Counted from the stretch's first letter, positions 1 to 8,400 are shown. The stretch: 14,817 nucleotides of DNA from Myxococcales bacterium (GCA_020430865.1 JAGQIY010000830.1:1-14817), one strand, 5' to 3'. A program made the numbers and translations. Notes: generated from the sequence alone by a model not told the origin.

Positions 1-783
1 CTCCATCGCCGCATGCCGATTTCGGGTGTTGCTTGACCCAGCACGCCATCGGTGACTCGCGTTCCACGACCAACTCGTGAGTTTGCATGAGGGATTGAAG
101 TGAGCGTTCGTTGCGGAACGAGCTGCGATATATGTCAGCGTGGAAATGCGGGGGAGCTGTGTGGGCGTCGTCTGTGTGAACGTCCGCAATGTTTCGATGC
201 GGGGCGGGGCGCCTTTCGTCAGGCCGGCCGTGCCGCGCGGTCTCGGGATGCTCCCCGAAGGGTGGGCGATCGGGCGAGGGATTCTCAGTGAGCGGTTCAC
301 GGCAACGGAACGCGGATCATGGCACTCGAGCTGGTCTCACGCTCGCCAAGTTTGTCATTTGCATGGGTGAATTCCGAGCCGACCCGTTGCGCGGTTGACT
401 CGAAGTGTGTCGCCCTCGCTGCGCTGGGGGCGTCGTCCTCGCGGCCGAAGAAGCCTGGCGTTGTCACTCATCGGCTCCGCTAACGCTAGCTAGCGTCACT
501 GTTCACGTATGGATATTGACAGCCGTTGGAACTCCGTTCGGGCCCGCGGCCTGACCTCTCGACGGGGCGGTCGGCCTGGCGTTCACGAGCTGGCGGAGTC
601 GAGGGGGGCGCCCTGGATGGGCCTCGCACGCGCGCCTCGCCACGCCTGACCTCGCCTTTCCTCGGCGTGAAGCGGCCGGTCGCGGATGTATCGGCCGTCT
701 GATCAAACAGTCCTGGACCCGCCGATGAAGATGTGGTTCGAGAGCCGACCCTCGCCGACGGTGAACTTGGCAGCGAGGCGAGA
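1..783. other. Non-coding or unassigned leading region
   Basis: I find no gene I can support here. Short open frames of about 60-76 codons exist on both strands. They are rich in Arg, Gly and Pro, overlap one another, and show no domain, signal peptide or clear ribosome binding site, which is what GC-rich non-coding DNA produces by chance. No tRNA T-loop or D-loop pattern is visible. The only clear structure is the 14-bp palindrome at 483-496. The region presumably carries the promoter of the SseB-family gene and the flank of a gene outside the window, but I cannot place a promoter. Confidence 0.55.
483..496. promoter_or_regulatory. Perfect 14-bp palindrome, possible operator
   Basis: ACGCTAGCTAGCGT is its own reverse complement over all 14 bases and contains two CTAG tetramers, which are usually rare in GC-rich genomes. 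It lies 287 bases upstream of the SseB-family start, in DNA with no gene. A homodimeric regulator could bind such a site. The distance from any gene makes this a guess, and chance is possible. Confidence 0.25.
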
Positions 784-1617
784 ATGCTTCAGATGACAGA
801 CGAATCGGAATCGCCCCAGCGTATCGAAGGACACCAGGTGACGGAGGCCGTGGCAGCGGCGCATCGTGGCCTGCGGCGCGACGTGAAGGGGCTGCTCGAG
901 CTGCTGCAGGGCGCGGAGCTGTACGTCCCGCTGCAGGTACCGATGGATGGGGTGCCGCTCGGCGTGCAGGTGGAGATGTCGGACGGCCTCTCGCTGATCC
1001 CTCACCTGCTCGAAGACGAAGACGGAGACCAGTACGCAGCGCTCTTCACCGAGACCTCGATGCTCGAGGTGGTGCAGGACGAGCTTGGCTGGACGACGGG
1101 CGAGGGGGGCCTCGAGTACTGCTCGGTGCCGGCCCTCGCCGCGCTCGACATGGCCCTCCAGGTGATCGACGACGAGCGAGTGGTTGGATTGGTCTTGAAC
1201 CCGCTCCACGACACGGAGCTCCTGTTGAGCCGTGCGGAAGTGGATAGCCTGGCGCAGAACACCGCGCTGCCTCTGGTGAACTACGTCCGAGACATCCCGG
1301 AGCTCGAAGACGAGAAGACGCTGATCGCGGAGCTGGACGGCCCGCCGCCGCGGGACCTGACTCAAGCGCTGGACGCGTTGGTCGCGGAGTCGGGCTCGAT
1401 CGAGAGCTATGCCCTGCAGCAAACGTTCAACGCGGAGCGCGACATCGAGCCTCACCTCACGCTTCACGTGAAGACGCGAGGAGACGTAGAGGTTCAGTCG
1501 CTGAGCCGGCTGATCGTCGAGCGCATCGAGGGCAAGGTGCCGGAGCCCGGCTACATCGACATCCTGTTCGACACCCTGGCGGTGGAGCCGCCTCGTCTGC
1601 CTGATCAGCTCAGCTGA
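784..1617 (+). CDS. SseB-family protein
   Basis: 277 residues, cytoplasmic, acidic, with no signal peptide or membrane segment. Residues about 35-160 match the SseB N-terminal domain pattern: an early strand LYVPL (47-50 region), then DQYAALFTETSML (about 82-94), where family members carry a 'vpvFTs.e.l' core, and a hydrophobic helix/strand pair near 116-140 ending VGLVLNP. Residues about 173-266 fit the SseB C-terminal domain, ending in a YIDILFDTL strand. SseB was named for enhanced serine sensitivity in E. coli; its biochemical role is not established. I chose ATG 784. A GTG at 733 (17 residues longer) and an ATG at 793 are alternatives, and none has a strong Shine-Dalgarno, though GCGAG lies just before 784. 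The stop overlaps the 3' end of the convergent histidine kinase gene. Confidence 0.8.
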   Translation: MLQMTDESESPQRIEGHQVTEAVAAAHRGLRRDVKGLLELLQGAELYVPLQVPMDGVPLGVQVEMSDGLSLIPHLLEDEDGDQYAALFTETSMLEVVQDELGWTTGEGGLEYCSVPALAALDMALQVIDDERVVGLVLNPLHDTELLLSRAEVDSLAQNTALPLVNYVRDIPELEDEKTLIAELDGPPPRDLTQALDALVAESGSIESYALQQTFNAERDIEPHLTLHVKTRGDVEVQSLSRLIVERIEGKVPEPGYIDILFDTLAVEPPRLPDQLS

Positions 1618-3703
1618 GCTCGCCTTGCGAAGCGTGGAGCTGGCGCGCGACCAGCGCGCGCAGCTCACGGAAGCGGAACGGCTTGTACAGCTTCTCCGCC
1701 TGGCTCCGAGCGAGTTCCGTCGCGAGCTTCGTCTCCGAGTCGACCAGGAGAAGGACGGGGCGCCCCGAGTTGGCGTGGCTCGCCAGGGTTCGCTGAGCTT
1801 CCTTCGAAACGCTGCGCGTGAGGTCCGCGACCCAGAGCTGCGCCTCACTCTCTGGGAGGTCTTCCAGGTCGTGACCGAACACCGCGTAGTCTTCGAGCGC
1901 GCTGCGGAACAGCTCGACCACGTCGTCATCCGCGAACACGGCGATCGGTCGAGCGCTGGACCTTGGCGGCTGGGTCTGTACCTGGAGGCTTTCGTCTCCG
2001 TGGGGTAACAACACCCGAAACGTCGTGCCGATGCCGACGTCGCTCTCCACGACGATGCGGCCCTCCAGACTCTCCACGATGCCATGACAGATCGAGAGCC
2101 CCAGGCCGGTTCCCACGCCCGCGGGCTTGGTGGTGTAGAAAGGCTCGAATACCCGCTCCCGGGACTCTGGGTCGATGCCTACCCCGTTGTCGCTGATCTC
2201 GACACTCACCCAGGGTCCTGCGACCCGACAGGTGACCGTGATCCGGCTCTCCCGCGGCTCGCGCTCCGGCAGCGCCTGGACGGCATTCACGAGCAGGTTG
2301 AGGAAGAGCTGTGCCAGTCGAGCGCGGCTTGCGACCACGGGCGGCACCGGCTCCAGGTGCAGGATCAGCTGCGCCTTGCGCTTGACGTCGGTGCGCGCGA
2401 GCCCAACCACGCTCTTCAGTACCCGCGAGATGTCCACGCCACCCAGCTCGCGTTCATCGGGCCGCGCGAAGGTCTTCAGGTCGCTGACGATCTCGCTGAT
2501 GCGTTCGACGCCTTCCGAGGCGGTGGCCAAGAGCTTGCTCAGATCCTCGGGGGAATAGCTCCCGGTGTTGAGCATGCGCTCCGCCATGTACAGATTGCCG
2601 AGAACGTAGGTGACTGGGTTGTTGATCTCGTGCGCCACGCCCGCGGCGAGGGTTCCCAGTGACGCCAGACGGTCCACCTGGGCCAAGCGTGTCTGGAGGC
2701 GGCGCTTGCTCGAGATCTCTCGGGTCGAGAGCAGGGAAAACTCTTGCTGCTTGAGCGTGATGGGCCTTCCAACGGACAGCTCCAGCACGCACTCGCCGCC
2801 GCCCGGGGTCTGGCAGCGGACCTCGGCAGTGGCCGGTCCTGCGCTGTCGGGCGCGCGGGCTATCAGGCGCGTCGCTCGAGCGATGTCATCGGGGTGCACA
2901 AGGTCCAGGAGCTGCAGGCTCGGTCTCCCGACGACCCCCCCGACGCTCTCCCAGAACGAGGCGTTCGCGTAGCGTACCTCTCCCGCGTAGTGAATCACGA
3001 TGCCGTAAGGAAGTGCGTCCAGGGTGCGTAGGAGATTCTCTTCGCTGCGCTCCAGCTCGGCCTCGCGGTCCCGGAGCAGGTCCTCTTGCAGCGCCAGCTG
3101 CTCGACCGCGGTCTTGCCGCCTACCAGCGCCTTCGACCAACGCTTGAGGCGCCCGCTCAGGGTCAGCGCCGGCGGGACCAGGACGCGATAGCTGGCCTTT
3201 CTTGGGGAGAGGTCCGCCGTGACCTCCGCGTGCGGTTGACCGAGATAGTCCGGCAGCACGCGCAAGGCGCCCGCGGCGAGGTGAAAGAACGCCTGACAGT
3301 CGCGATCGCTCTCGGGGATCTCCAGGCGCACGAGCAGCTCTCGCTCGTCCTGCTCCTCGTAGGCGAACTTCAGGTTCCGGAAGAGCGACGGTCCGTACCA
3401 GCTGCAAGCTGCCCAGTAGACGGAACGGGCGCTCCCGAAGTATCCGGCGACCGCCCGCAGCCGGGCAACCTCGGGGTCCAGCAACGCGACCTCCCCCAGC
3501 TCGAGCAGCGCGCGGTGCCCGCCCACGGTCTCGTCCAATCGCTCGCACAGGTCCACGAAGGTCGACCAGCTCATACGCGCACCGCGCTGGTCGATGCTCG
3601 GGAGCTGAACGTCCAAGCCTGCGACGAGTTCGCTCAGCGGCTTGTCGAAGTGCTGCGCGGCTGCAACGCACAGTTGGAGGGTCCTACAGCTGACTTCGTT
3701 CAC
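1610..3703 (-). CDS. Hybrid sensor histidine kinase with PAS domain and divergent receiver
   Basis: 697 residues, no membrane segments, so a cytoplasmic sensor. In order: an alpha-rich N-terminal domain (about 5-180) of unassigned type, loosely resembling the ligand-binding half of AraC-like regulators; a coiled coil (about 198-226); a PAS domain (about 221-330, DALPYGIVIHYAGEVRYAN and LVHPDD); HisKA with phospho-acceptor H358 in VAHEINNP; and a full HATPase domain with N box N473, G1 DNGVGI (505-510), F box (519-525) and G2 GTGLGL (531-536). Residues about 585-690 form a short receiver-like domain: acidic D592/D593, candidate acceptor D627 (VADLT), S656, and K674 in LYKPF. The loop after D627 lacks the usual MPGMDG. 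The start is GTG 3703; upstream, the frame closes at 3740-3742 with no ATG. There is no neighbouring response regulator. The gene is divergent from the aldehyde dehydrogenase, and its stop overlaps the SseB-family gene by 8 bases. Confidence 0.9.
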   Translation of the reverse strand: MNEVSCRTLQLCVAAAQHFDKPLSELVAGLDVQLPSIDQRGARMSWSTFVDLCERLDETVGGHRALLELGEVALLDPEVARLRAVAGYFGSARSVYWAACSWYGPSLFRNLKFAYEEQDERELLVRLEIPESDRDCQAFFHLAAGALRVLPDYLGQPHAEVTADLSPRKASYRVLVPPALTLSGRLKRWSKALVGGKTAVEQLALQEDLLRDREAELERSEENLLRTLDALPYGIVIHYAGEVRYANASFWESVGGVVGRPSLQLLDLVHPDDIARATRLIARAPDSAGPATAEVRCQTPGGGECVLELSVGRPITLKQQEFSLLSTREISSKRRLQTRLAQVDRLASLGTLAAGVAHEINNPVTYVLGNLYMAERMLNTGSYSPEDLSKLLATASEGVERISEIVSDLKTFARPDERELGGVDISRVLKSVVGLARTDVKRKAQLILHLEPVPPVVASRARLAQLFLNLLVNAVQALPEREPRESRITVTCRVAGPWVSVEISDNGVGIDPESRERVFEPFYTTKPAGVGTGLGLSICHGIVESLEGRIVVESDVGIGTTFRVLLPHGDESLQVQTQPPRSSARPIAVFADDDVVELFRSALEDYAVFGHDLEDLPESEAQLWVADLTRSVSKEAQRTLASHANSGRPVLLLVDSETKLATELARSQAEKLYKPFRFRELRALVARQLHASQGELS

Positions 3704-3878
3704 GGGTGGCCTGGCGCGAAGAGAACGAGGGACTCTAGATCAACGCCGGCGCGAGCGTCTCGCGAGCGTGGCTTGCGCGCTCTGGCGGGAGGCAAGGTCG
3801 GCGAATCTTCCGGGTTTTTGCGGTGCTCGCCTGTGCAGGGCTGTCGGTGCGCGCCAAGCACACTATGATCCGCCGGCC
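3704..3878. promoter_or_regulatory. Divergent intergenic region between kinase and aldehyde dehydrogenase
   Basis: These 175 bases must carry the promoters for the kinase (leftward) and the dehydrogenase (rightward). On the + strand, TATGAT at 3864-3869 matches five of six bases of the sigma-70 -10 consensus; the -35 position 17 bases upstream (CTGTCG) is poor. Transcription from this box would begin close to 3876, only about three bases before ATG 3879, so the dehydrogenase mRNA may be almost leaderless. The nine bases CGCGAGCGT occur twice (3750-3758 and 3761-3769), spaced by one helical turn, a layout seen at some regulator sites. Confidence 0.4.
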
Positions 3879-5309
3879 ATGACTCAAGCCACCAGCTTCT
3901 CCACCGACGCATCCCCGAAGACCGCCGAGGGCACTCCGGATGCCGAAATCGTCGCCGTGTGCGACACCCTGCGCGCCTCCTTCGAGTCGGGTGCGACTCG
4001 CTCGTATGAGTGGCGTGTTCAACAGCTGCGCCAGTTCATGCGCATGGTCGAGGAAAACGAAGACGCGATGGTGGAGGCGCTCAGGCAGGACCTGCGCAAG
4101 CCCTACTTCGAGGGGTGGTCTGCGGAGCCGCAGTTCCTGAAGGCGGAGCTGGCGCTCACGATGAAGAAGCTGAAGTCGTGGATGAAGCCAAGGCGGGTGT
4201 CCGCCAGCATGGCGGTGCAGCCAGCCCGCGGGCGCATCGTCCCCGAGCCGCTCGGGGTCGCGCTGATCATCGGCGCGTGGAACTACCCCATCCAGCTCAG
4301 CCTTGCTCCGTTGATCGGTGCAATTGCCGCAGGGAATTGCGCCGTGATCAAGCCGAGCGAGCTCGCGCCGGCGTCCAGCGCACTGCAGAAGCGCCTGATC
4401 GAGAAGTACCTGGACCGCGACTGCGTTCGGGTCGTGGAGGGCGGCGTCAAGGAGACCAGCCTGCTGCTGGAGCAGCGCTGGGATCATATCTTCTATACGG
4501 GCGGCGGCGCCGTGGGGAAGATCGTGATGGCTGCCGCCTCGAAGCACCTGACTCCGGTGACCCTGGAGCTCGGCGGCAAGAGCCCGTGCATCGTCGATCA
4601 AGACGTGGACCTCGAGACCGCCGCCCGTCGCATCGTCTGGGGCCGCTTCTTCAATGCAGGGCAGACGTGTGTCGCGCCCGACTACGTGCTCGTCCACGAG
4701 TCCCTGGAGAGGCCCCTGCTGGATGCCCTGAAGAAGGTGGTCAAGGAGTTCTACGGCGACGATCCGAAGCAGAGCGATGACTACGCGCGCATCATCAACA
4801 GGCGTCACTTCGAGCGCCTGAGCAAGCTGCTCGACAGCGGTGAGACCGTCGTGGGCGGAGACACCGACGCTGACCAGTGTTACATCTCTCCCACGATTCT
4901 CCGCGGAATCACCGGGGACGAGCCGGTCATGGCCGACGAGATCTTCGGGCCGATCCTGCCGGTGATCAAGGTCTCCAACCTCGACCAGGCGATTCGCTTC
5001 GTCAATCAGCGTCCGAAGCCGCTGGCGCTGTACGTGTTCACGCGCGACAAGCAGAACGCCGACCGTGTCGTGGAGCGCACCAGCTCTGGTGGGGTGTGCA
5101 TCAACGACGTGATCAGCCACATGCTCCCCCCCGACCTACCCTTCGGCGGCGTTGGAGCCAGCGGCATGGGCGCGTATCACGGCAAGGGCAGCTTCAACAC
5201 CTTCAGCCACATGAAGAGCGTGCTGGACAAGCCGACCTTCGTGGACCCGGCGCTGCGCTACCCACCGTACACCGAGGAGAAGATGAAGTGGGTGAAGCGT
5301 CTGCTCTAG
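3879..5309 (+). CDS. Aldehyde dehydrogenase, class 3 (ALDH3) type
   Basis: 476 residues, close to the usual ALDH3 length of about 450-480. It should oxidise an aldehyde to the acid with NAD(P)+. Visible landmarks are the oxyanion-hole Asn N135 in GAWNYP; the cofactor Lys K158 in IKPSE; the TGGG loop (207-210); the general base E230 in LELGGKSP; the catalytic Cys C264 in NAGQTCVAP; and EIFGP (354-358). The NYP motif, the short length and the C-terminal PFGGVGASGMGAYHGKGSFNTFSH signature (about 421-444) point to the ALDH3 group, which includes fatty-aldehyde and aryl-aldehyde enzymes. The substrate cannot be read from the sequence. The frame is open upstream to 3642, but that segment overlaps the kinase gene and lacks family similarity, so ATG 3879 is preferred. 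No Shine-Dalgarno precedes it. The gene is divergent from the kinase, which may point to shared control. Confidence 0.95.
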   Translation: MTQATSFSTDASPKTAEGTPDAEIVAVCDTLRASFESGATRSYEWRVQQLRQFMRMVEENEDAMVEALRQDLRKPYFEGWSAEPQFLKAELALTMKKLKSWMKPRRVSASMAVQPARGRIVPEPLGVALIIGAWNYPIQLSLAPLIGAIAAGNCAVIKPSELAPASSALQKRLIEKYLDRDCVRVVEGGVKETSLLLEQRWDHIFYTGGGAVGKIVMAAASKHLTPVTLELGGKSPCIVDQDVDLETAARRIVWGRFFNAGQTCVAPDYVLVHESLERPLLDALKKVVKEFYGDDPKQSDDYARIINRRHFERLSKLLDSGETVVGGDTDADQCYISPTILRGITGDEPVMADEIFGPILPVIKVSNLDQAIRFVNQRPKPLALYVFTRDKQNADRVVERTSSGGVCINDVISHMLPPDLPFGGVGASGMGAYHGKGSFNTFSHMKSVLDKPTFVDPALRYPPYTEEKMKWVKRLL

Positions 5310-5370
5310 CCGGTTGCGGGACGCGGAAGAACTCCGTGGCAGTTGCTCGGGGAAGGTAGGGCAAGACGCC

Positions 5371-5393
5371 GCGCTGCGGCACGCGCGCAGCGC
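5371..5393. repeat. 8-bp inverted repeat downstream of aldehyde dehydrogenase
   Basis: GCGCTGCG (5371-5378) and CGCAGCGC (5386-5393) are perfect inverted copies around a 7-base loop, 62 bases after the dehydrogenase stop. As RNA this is a strong GC hairpin, but no U-run follows, so it is not a classic intrinsic terminator. It may act as a 3'-end stabiliser or a U-less terminator. Alternatively it may belong to the ATPase upstream region. Confidence 0.4.
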
Positions 5394-5398
5394 CGCGA

Positions 5399-5417
5399 CC
5401 GACGTCGGCCTGCCGAC
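5399..5417. repeat. Nested palindromes upstream of the P-type ATPase
   Basis: CCGACGTCGG (5399-5408) is a perfect 10-bp palindrome. Its right half also pairs with the next segment: GTCGGC (5404-5409) and GCCGAC (5412-5417) are inverted copies separated by CT. The three arms could form two alternative structures. The position, 44 bases before the ATPase start, is plausible for an operator, but in GC-rich DNA this may also be chance. Confidence 0.3.
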
Positions 5418-5437
5418 AGAGTATCGACGACCTGAGA

Positions 5438-5463
5438 CATCACCTGTAAGACTCGAGGTGATG
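5438..5463 (+). promoter_or_regulatory. Inverted repeat covering the ATPase start codon
   Basis: CATCACCT (5438-5445) and AGGTGATG (5456-5463) are perfect 8-bp inverted copies around a 10-base spacer. The right arm ends exactly on the ATG start codon (5461-5463) and includes the Shine-Dalgarno-like AGGTG. In the mRNA this would form a hairpin hiding the AUG, so it could act as a translational switch. At the DNA level it could instead be an operator with half-sites about 1.7 turns apart. The pairing is directly visible; the function is inferred. Confidence 0.45.
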
Positions 5464-8400
5464 GGATTCTCCGAGCTGCTGGGGTCAGCCGTCGCGCTTT
5501 TCAAGGATCGGTCTCGGCGAACTTGGATCAGTGAAACCCGGGCTCACATCGAGTACCCCGAGCTCGGTCGGGAGGAGCTGCGTCGTTTCGCGCAAGCCAT
5601 CGAGCGCCTGACCAGCGAGCTCCAGCACTTGGAGTGGGCGGAGGTCAATCCGCACACTCGGCGTGTCGTCTTCGCCTTCGCTCCCAAGGCCTTTGGCCTC
5701 GAGGAGCTCGAGGGTCTGGTGCGGGAGGCCGAGCACGCGGCGCGAGTGGATGGAGCTCGCTTCGTCGAGTCGGAGGCGGCGCATCCGGCGGACGAGGAAC
5801 CCGCCACGCGCCTCCTGGTGGAGATCCTCGCGGATATGGCGGGTCTGGGGTTGGCGACCGTCATAACCGTCTCTCCGCTGAAGCCGTTCGTGGTGGGGTC
5901 CAGCTCTGCGGCCCTCCTCAGTGTGCTCAAGGCCTCTCCGCGTCTGCGTCGCGGGATCGACGAACGCCTGGGTCTCGAGCGTTCGGACCTGGTGCTGAAC
6001 CTCTCCAGCGCGTTCGCCAGCGGCCTCGCTCAGCGCAAGGGAACGCAGCTCGTCGAGCTGAGCCACAAGCTCGCGGCGCTGCGCGAGGTGCGTGCTCGGC
6101 AACGTGCCTGGCAGCGTCGCCACACCGAGCTGACTGCGGAGCGCGCCGAGCTCGACGTCGAACACGGCTTCGTCGAACCGCGGCCGGTACCGTTGCCGCG
6201 CGGACCCATCGAAGAGTACGCGGACCGTGCGTGGTTCGTGTCTCTCGGCGGGTTCGCGTTGAGCTTCGTCACCACGCGCAATGTGCAGCGCGCCATCGCC
6301 GCGCTGTTCGGGGGGCTGCCCAAGCCGGCCCGCCTGGGTCGTGAGGTCTTCTCCTCGGAGCTGGCGCGGGTGCTGAGCGGTCGGGGGATCGTGATCATGG
6401 ACGCCACCGCGGTCAGGCGCCTCGATCGCGTCGACTGCCTGGTGATCCAGGGGGACTTGGTCGCGAAGGACAAGTTCACCTTCGGTCGGGTGAAGAGCGA
6501 CGGCCTCGAGGGCTCCGAGGTGAGAGCCCAGGCACGACAGCTCTTCGACCCCGAGTCGCCGGTCGCGGTGCAGCGCTCCGGGGAGTGGCGACTCGGGCCG
6601 CTGGCCTTGCTGGATGCGCAGGCGTCGGAGGAGCACGAGGAGCTCGCGGCGGAGTGGTCGGAGAAGGGCGCGTTGGTGCTCGCTCTCGCGAAAGACGGCC
6701 TCGTCGTCGCGCTCGCCGAGCTCGACATCGTACCGCAGACGGGCGTCGAGGAGCTGATCTCGGCAGCCCACGCTGCGGAGATGCGCGTGGTGCTGACCCA
6801 CGCGGACGAGAGCTCTCTGCAGGGGTTGAACGTCGATGACGTGATAACCACGGGGGAGGGCGTGCCGGCTGGAGTGCGTCGCCTGCAGCGCGAGGGTCGG
6901 GTGGTCTGCCTGGTCGCCACCGGCAACCGCGAGGCGCTCGCGGCGGCGGACGTGGGGGTCGGTCTGTGTCGCGGTGACGCACCGCTGCCTTGGGGGGCAG
7001 ACATCATATGCCGCGAGGATCTGAGCGACGTGCGCTTCCTGATCGAGGCTTGCCCTACCGCCCGCGCCGTCTCCAAGCAGAGCGTGAACGTCGCACTGGG
7101 CGCGGCCACGCTGGGTGCGCTCGTCTCCGCAGGCGGGTTGCTTCCGCTCACCACGCGCCGCGTGCTGTTCGTCGTCAACACGGCGACCCTGATCTCCATG
7201 GCCAATGGCCTGCGCAACTCGTTTGCGCTGGAGCGCCGCGCGCTGCCTCCGCCTCGTGACCCAACGCCGTGGCACGCGCTGACCGCCGAGGGCGCGCTGG
7301 CGCGCCTCGGCTCGAGCTCGACCGGCCTCGTGTTGCGCCAGGTGATGAATCGTCGTCGGATGGACATCGAGCCGCGACCCGCCGCGGTGGAGCTGGTGGA
7401 GGCGATCACCGACGAGCTGTTCAACCCGTTGGCTCCGCTCCTGGCCGCGGGAGCAGGGCTCTCCGCCGTCGTGGGTTCGACGGCGGACGCGGTCATGGTG
7501 GGTGGAGTCGTCGGGTTGAACGCCCTGATCGGCGGCGTGCAAAAGTTCCGTACGGAACGAGCAATTCGTGACTTGGCGCGTTCGGCGACGCGACATGCGC
7601 TGGTGAGGCGCGGCGGCCAGACGAGCTACGTGAGCGCTCGAGATCTGGTCCAGGGCGATCTCGTCTTGCTTCAGGCAGGCGACGTCGTGCCTGCGGACTG
7701 TCGTGTGATCGACAGCGAGTCACTCGAGGTCGACGCTTCCAGTCTCACGGGTGAATCGCTGCCGGTCGTGAAGGCCAGCGGCGTCAACTTCGATCCCCAG
7801 GTGGCTGATCGGCGTTCGATGCTCTACGCGGAGACCTCCATCGCCGCGGGGCGCGCCACGGCTGTGGTCGTCGCTTGCGGCGACGAGACAGAGGCTCGTC
7901 GGGGTGCTGCCGCGCGGAAAGATAGGGTGGGCGGCGTGGAGCAGCGTCTGCGGTCGCTCATGAGCCTGACTGGGCCCGTCGCGCTGGCCGCTGGTGTGGG
8001 TGTGGTGGGCGCTGGGATGCTGCGTGGTCGTCGCCTGGCGGATCTCGTGGACACCGGGGTTAGCCTGGCTGTCGGCGCGGTTCCGGAGGGTCTGCCCCTG
8101 CTCGCGACCGCGGCCCAGCTGGCCGCCGCGCGCCGACTGAGCCAGCGCGGCGCGCTGGTGAGGAACGTGCGCAGCGTGGAGGCGCTGGGGCGCGTCAACG
8201 TGCTCTGCGTCGACAAGACTGGCACCGTCACCGAGGGCCAGGTGCGCTTGACGTCCCTGAGCGATGGGGATGAGCAGCAGGCGCTCACCGCCGCCAGCGG
8301 TGCTCGCATCAAGGTGCTCGCGGCGGCGCTCCGCGCGACGCCAGACCGACGCTCGGCCGCTGGACGCAACGATCCGCTGGACGAGGCGCTGAACGACGCC

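Noticed and set aside
140..370. 76-codon open frame near the window start
   Set aside because: No ribosome binding site, domain or signal peptide, and it overlaps other equally plausible short frames.
516..521. TTGACA, a perfect -35 hexamer
   Set aside because: There is no -10-like hexamer 16-18 bases downstream and no gene within 200 bases.
731..755. TTCGA-containing segment resembling a tRNA T-loop
   Set aside because: The flanking bases do not form the required 5-bp stem, and no acceptor stem or anticodon arm is present.
703..2085. 460-codon open frame on the minus strand
   Set aside because: It runs across the SseB-family gene and the end of the kinase in another frame, low-complexity Arg/Ser/His-rich, with no domain.
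3642..3878. Upstream extension of the aldehyde dehydrogenase frame
   Set aside because: It overlaps the 5' end of the kinase gene, has no family similarity, and the protein is full length from ATG 3879.
3735..5120. 461-codon open frame on the minus strand
   Set aside because: It is fully antisense to the aldehyde dehydrogenase, whose catalytic residues are all present; the composition is that of a shadow frame.
5314..5457. TTG-started extension of the ATPase
   Set aside because: The 48 extra residues have no similarity and cover the palindrome-rich gap; ATG 5461 begins the first segment that looks folded.
6030..7496. 488-codon Ser/Arg/Thr-rich open frame on the minus strand
   Set aside because: It is antisense to the ATPase N-terminal half. 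I considered it because that half is degenerate, but it has no recognisable fold or signal, and the plus-strand frame aligns with P-type ATPase motifs.
5485..7596. 703-codon open frame on the minus strand
   Set aside because: It is antisense to the ATPase. Its product is rich in Arg, His and Gln with no domain; such shadows are expected in GC-rich coding DNA. The plus strand has clear family motifs.
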